Shown here: in pieces, positions 60,843-64,000 of the stretch
How positions within the stretch are numbered: the first letter of the stretch is position 1
Layout: each line of letters begins with the position of its first letter
Source: Kiritimatiellia bacterium
Lineage (GTDB): Bacteria; Verrucomicrobiota; Kiritimatiellia; RFP12; UBA1067
Assembly: GCA_017406465.1 (NCBI GenBank)
Contig: JAFQYM010000013.1
Coordinates: 35,972-99,971, forward strand
Direction of reading: 5' to 3'
Length of the DNA stretch: 64,000 nt
Program-made: the position numbers and the translations under genes
Notes under the pieces: generated by a model
The model's input: the letters and a program-made list of their open reading frames with translations, nothing else
Databases searched by the model: none
Told to the model about the DNA's origin: nothing

Positions 60843-61238
60843 ATGAAAAAAAGAAGAAGAGGAGCACGGCTTGAAATGATGTCGCTTATGGACGTCATGT
60901 TCCTCGTGCTTGTCTTCTTCATCTACTGCATCTTCGACATGTCCGTTCACAAGGGGCTTAAGGTCGATCTCCCTGATGCTGCAGGCGCCGCGGAAAAAGG
61001 CGAGCGGATAGTCGTCACGATTCTTCCCGACGACTCGATGCAGCTGAACGGAATGCCGATGGAGCGCGACGCGATAGTCTCGCGCGTGAGGGAGCTCAAT
61101 GCCGTTAAGATGAATCTCCCTGTCCTTATTTCTGGCGACAGGAAGTCGTCGCTTGGCACAGGGATAGAGCTTCTTTCCGCGCTAAAGGCCGCAGGAGTGG
61201 AGAAAGCCGCTTTTCAAGTCAAGGGGTCTGTTCATTAG
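60843..61238 (+). CDS. ExbD/TolR-like biopolymer transport protein
   Basis: 131 residues from the ATG at 60843. The N-terminal basic stretch MKKRRRGARLEMMSLMDVMFLVLVFF gives one membrane helix whose Asp (in SLMDVMFL) is the expected proton-carrying residue. The periplasmic domain follows (KGLKVDLPDAAGAA). A GTG at 60798 would extend the protein by 15 residues encoded inside the palindrome, but no Shine-Dalgarno supports either start clearly. It works with the short ExbB and with TonB downstream. Confidence 0.88.
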   Translation: MKKRRRGARLEMMSLMDVMFLVLVFFIYCIFDMSVHKGLKVDLPDAAGAAEKGERIVVTILPDDSMQLNGMPMERDAIVSRVRELNAVKMNLPVLISGDRKSSLGTGIELLSALKAAGVEKAAFQVKGSVH

Positions 61239-61351
61239 TAAAATGAGTCAGCTACAATATCTTTTTTTGAACCATGTAGAACATGTAGATCGTGTAGAGT
61301 TTCTGCATGTTCTGCATGTTCTACACGGTTAATTTCGTTGGAAAAGGGGAA
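61239..61351 (+). other. Region with CATGTAGA/TCTGCATG repeats before tonB
   Basis: CATGTAGAACATGTAGA near 61275 and TCTGCATGTTCTGCATG near 61302 are partly inverse to each other and could form a hairpin of about 17 bp. An ORF start at 61307 lies in it but is unlikely to be used. Confidence 0.4.
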
Positions 61352-62032
61352 ATGAGATTCTCGATTGCGGTTGGTGCTTCTGTCGCGGTTCATGGCTTGG
61401 TTGCCGTGGGGATCGTCGCCTATATGAAGTATGCGCCAGGCCCGACGACCATTGCCACCCTCGACCTTTCAAGCGTAGATCTTTCCTTCGCTGAAAACGA
61501 AGACGAGACCGCGGCAGTTTCGCCGACAATGCCTGCGGCTCCCGAAGTCGAACCGCCGAAACCGCGTGAGGAAAAACCACCGGAAGCCGAAAGGGCAGAA
61601 GACCCGCCGCCACCAGATCCCGAAGCGCCGAAGCTTGCGGAACCCGAGCCGGAGCATGAGAAAATGGAGACGCCCGAGCTGAAACCAGAGCCGGAGAAGC
61701 CGAAGGTGGAGCATCCTTCCGCGGAGCCAGTGCCCGCCGTGGCGCCCAAACAGGCAAAGATCGACGCGCCGCCGAAGCCGCGCAAGACGATTCGTCCCGA
61801 TTATCCGAAGGGCGCGCGGCAACGCGGCGAGCAGGGCGACGTGGTCCTTGAAATTCGCGTGAACGCCGCAGGAATTGTTGACCGCGTCGACATCGTTTCG
61901 CCCAGCGGATTTCCCGAGCTCGACGAAGCGGCCGTTCGCGCGGCGAGAGCGGCGCGATTCACGCCCGCGAAGTCCGGCGGCTCGCCTGTCGCCTCTACCG
62001 CCCGCCTGAAGCTCGACTTCAAGCTCAAGTGA
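61352..62032 (+). CDS. TonB family energy-transducing protein
   Basis: 226 residues from the ATG at 61352 (AAGGGGA upstream). One N-terminal membrane anchor (FSIAVGASVAVHGLVAVGIVAYM) is followed by a Pro/Glu-rich periplasmic spacer of about 90 residues (PPKPREEKPPEAE...) and a C-terminal TonB domain with YPKGARQRGEQGDVVLEIRVNAAG and PELDEAAVRAARAARFTPA. It transmits ExbBD energy to outer-membrane receptors, here most likely for glycan or metal uptake. Confidence 0.92.
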   Translation: MRFSIAVGASVAVHGLVAVGIVAYMKYAPGPTTIATLDLSSVDLSFAENEDETAAVSPTMPAAPEVEPPKPREEKPPEAERAEDPPPPDPEAPKLAEPEPEHEKMETPELKPEPEKPKVEHPSAEPVPAVAPKQAKIDAPPKPRKTIRPDYPKGARQRGEQGDVVLEIRVNAAGIVDRVDIVSPSGFPELDEAAVRAARAARFTPAKSGGSPVASTARLKLDFKLK

Positions 62033-62055
62033 GCCCTTTGGGCGCTGCGGTATGG

Positions 62056-62061
62056 TATAAT
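62056..62061 (+). promoter_or_regulatory. Extended -10 element (TATGGTATAAT) of the helicase gene
   Basis: TATAAT at 62056-62061 ends 7 nt before the ATG at 62069; the predicted +1 is at 62068. Confidence 0.65.
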
Positions 62062-62068
62062 ATTGAGG

Positions 62069-64000
62069 ATGACAGATTTCTCGAAATTGCTTAACCCCGA
62101 GCAGTGCGCGGCGGCTACGGCGGGCGAAGGGCCTCTCCTCGTGCTCGCGGCCGCAGGAACCGGCAAGACGCGCACGCTCGTCCACCGCGTCGCGTTTCTC
62201 ATAGAGCAGGGCGTTCCCGCCGATCGCATACTTCTTCTTACCTTTACCAACCGCGCCGCGCGCGAGATGCGCGAGCGTGCCGAAAAGCTCGTTGGCGACG
62301 AGGTCGCGTCGATATGGTCTGGCACCTTCCACTCGATATGCGCGCGGCTCCTCAGGCGCTACGGCAGCTCCATCGGCTATTCGAGCGGCTTCCAGATTCT
62401 CGACGAGGACGACCAGAAGAAGCTCGTCGGAGAAATCATAAAGGCGGTTGCGAAGAACCCGAAGGACTTCCCGAAAAAGGAAGTCGTCGCGAAGATGATC
62501 TCCGAGGCGGCGAACGAGTCAAAGCCGATCGAGATGATCGCCGCGAGGTGGCAGACGAAGACCGCCGGCGTCGACCCAGAGGAAATCGCGAAGGTCGCAG
62601 AGAAGTACGCCGCGCGAAAGCTCGAGCTCAACTCGATGGACTTTGACGACCTTCTTGAAAACGGACTCAAACTCCTCAAGACGCAGGATAGGATACGCGA
62701 GATGCTGCAGGAGCACTTCCTCCACATTCTCGTCGACGAATACCAGGATACGAACGGGCTTCAGGCGGAGTTCACCGACATCCTCGCTGAGCGCCACCGC
62801 AACATCATGGCCGTCGGCGACGACTTCCAGTGCATCTACACCTGGCGCGGCGCGCAGATCGAGAACATCATGGAGTTCCCGAAACGCTGGGAAGGGTGCC
62901 GCGTCGTGAAACTCGAGCGCAATTACCGTTCCGTCCCCGGCGTCCTCAATGTCGCAAACGTCGTGATGCGCGACGCGCCCAACCAGTTCGAGAAGACGCT
63001 GCGCCCCGCGAGAAGCGGCCAGGGCGAGAAGCCCTGCATCTGCAAGCTCTACGACGGGCGTGCACAGGCGGACGAGATTCTCCGCAGGGTGCGCGAATAT
63101 CACGATCTCGGCTACCGCTGGAGCGACATGGCCGTTCTCTACCGCAGCCACTTCCAGTCTATCGACGTGCAGATGTCTCTCGCCCGCGCGAAGGTTCCGT
63201 TCCGCATAACGTCGGGCGTCGGCGTCTTCGAGCAGATACACGTCAAGGACGTGCTCTCGTACCTGCGTCTTCTTGTGAACCCCGGCGACGAGCTTTCGTT
63301 CCTCAGGTTCGTCTCGCTTCTCCCCGGCATAGGCGAGGCGAGCGCCCGCAAGTACTGGGAGAAGCTTGCGCGGTCGTTCGACCCGAAGCGCCGCGAGGAC
63401 TGCGATGCGCTCGGCGGGATGCTCGGCGCAAAGGCGAAACCGCTTTGGCCTGCGCTTGCTAAGTGCTTCTCGTACGCGGAGGGCCATCTCAAGGACGACG
63501 AGATAGGCGAGCTCATCGAGGATTTCGTCGACTTCTTTTACGAAGACCATCTTCATCTTGAATGGGAGGAGCAGGAAGCGGCCGACCGTCTCGACGACAT
63601 CAAGGAACTCGCGGCGCAGATCGCGGGCGGGGACTATGGCGACGACGAGGACGAGGAGAACCCTGGCCGGCATCGTCTTGAGTCGTTCCTCGCGGATGTC
63701 GCGCTATTGACAAACCTCGACGCGCGGCGAAACGAGCCCGACTCCGACAAGATGACGCTTTCGACGATTCACCAGGCGAAGGGAATGGAGTGGCCGGTCG
63801 TGTTCGTGCCGTGGTGTTCCGAGGGAATGTTCCCGAGCCCGAAGGCGAGCGAGGAAGGGCGGCTTTCCGAAGAGCGGCGTCTTTTCTATGTCGTGGTGAC
63901 GCGGGCGAAGGACCGCCTGTGGCTTGGCTCGCCGATGATGCGGAAGATGCCAGACGGCGGAATGTTCCCTGTCGAGCCGAGCTTGTTCATCAAGGAGATA
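62069..64000 (+). CDS. UvrD/PcrA-family DNA helicase (3' end outside window)
   Basis: The first 644 residues of a superfamily 1A helicase; the frame is open at the right edge. Motif I is AAAGTGKTRTL (about 27-37), motif Ia LLTFTNRAAREM, motif II LVDEYQDTN near 221, motif III VGDDFQCIYTWRGA, motif IV LERNYRS, motif V STIHQAKGMEWPVVFVP and motif VI VVVTRAKDRLWL. It unwinds DNA 3' to 5' in nucleotide-excision and mismatch repair or replication restart. A short acidic insertion (GDYGDDEDEE) lies near 525. It is predicted to be leaderless. Confidence 0.94.
   Translation, partial: MTDFSKLLNPEQCAAATAGEGPLLVLAAAGTGKTRTLVHRVAFLIEQGVPADRILLLTFTNRAAREMRERAEKLVGDEVASIWSGTFHSICARLLRRYGSSIGYSSGFQILDEDDQKKLVGEIIKAVAKNPKDFPKKEVVAKMISEAANESKPIEMIAARWQTKTAGVDPEEIAKVAEKYAARKLELNSMDFDDLLENGLKLLKTQDRIREMLQEHFLHILVDEYQDTNGLQAEFTDILAERHRNIMAVGDDFQCIYTWRGAQIENIMEFPKRWEGCRVVKLERNYRSVPGVLNVANVVMRDAPNQFEKTLRPARSGQGEKPCICKLYDGRAQADEILRRVREYHDLGYRWSDMAVLYRSHFQSIDVQMSLARAKVPFRITSGVGVFEQIHVKDVLSYLRLLVNPGDELSFLRFVSLLPGIGEASARKYWEKLARSFDPKRREDCDALGGMLGAKAKPLWPALAKCFSYAEGHLKDDEIGELIEDFVDFFYEDHLHLEWEEQEAADRLDDIKELAAQIAGGDYGDDEDEENPGRHRLESFLADVALLTNLDARRNEPDSDKMTLSTIHQAKGMEWPVVFVPWCSEGMFPSPKASEEGRLSEERRLFYVVVTRAKDRLWLGSPMMRKMPDGGMFPVEPSLFIKEI

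Overview
The window looks like chromosomal DNA of an anaerobic, polysaccharide-degrading bacterium of the PVC group, most plausibly a gut or rumen Kiritimatiellota. That assignment is an inference from gene content: a V/A-type ATPase subunit, a Tat-exported sulfatase, large glycoside hydrolases, multi-kilobase secreted beta-repeat proteins, a 2-oxoacid:ferredoxin oxidoreductase and pyruvate phosphate dikinase. No rRNA, tRNA or CRISPR array was seen. The base composition is GC-rich throughout.

Layout. 1-5.9 kb: end of a surface-glycan locus (partial gene, nucleotidyltransferase-kinase fusion, MsbA-like ABC exporter, polysaccharide pyruvyl transferase). 6-10.3 kb: housekeeping (rsfS, acpP, an aminotransferase, an exported unknown protein, ispE). 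10.3-13.3 kb, minus strand: V-ATPase subunit B followed at once by a sulfatase. 13.5-19.7 kb: a two-gene glycan-degradation operon, a CE15-GH106 fusion and a GH116 enzyme. 20.2-29.2 kb: a 2,560-residue secreted repeat protein bracketed by an identical 45-bp repeat, plus the tail of a truncated paralogue. 29.3-34.1 kb: prfB, a DciA-like gene, a family-5 solute-binding protein, a short tsaB and a divergent XylR-type regulator. 34.3-45 kb: two more large secreted proteins, a DUF5696-like glycoside hydrolase, and two copies (one internally deleted) of a Y1/RAYT-type transposable element next to a glycoside hydrolase remnant. 45-47.7 kb: five Tad/Flp-type prepilin-like genes, including a 51-residue one. 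47.7-64 kb: M24 peptidase, a VorDBAC/KorDABC-type ferredoxin oxidoreductase operon, ppdK, rfbC-rfbA, gatB fused in frame to a lipoprotein, trmJ, htpX, a toroid-repeat protein, an exbB-exbD-tonB set, and the 5' part of a UvrD/PcrA helicase.

How it works together. The secreted CE15-GH106, GH116, GH-like and sulfatase enzymes fit attack on a complex, uronate- and rhamnose-containing (possibly sulfated) glycan. TonB/ExbBD would energise outer-membrane uptake, and the ferredoxin oxidoreductase plus PPDK fit fermentative 2-oxoacid/PEP metabolism.

Three cross-cutting patterns stand out. (1) At least ten genes have an extended -10 (consensus near T5-GG-TATAAT) placed 6-11 nt before the ATG, predicting leaderless or near-leaderless mRNAs, while genes inside operons have Shine-Dalgarno sites. 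(2) The surface-protein gene at 39746 has a G10 tract inside the 16-bp spacer between a good -35 and -10, an architecture expected to phase-vary. (3) Four large secreted repeat proteins end in a short hydrophobic stretch with a terminal Arg, a candidate sorting signal.
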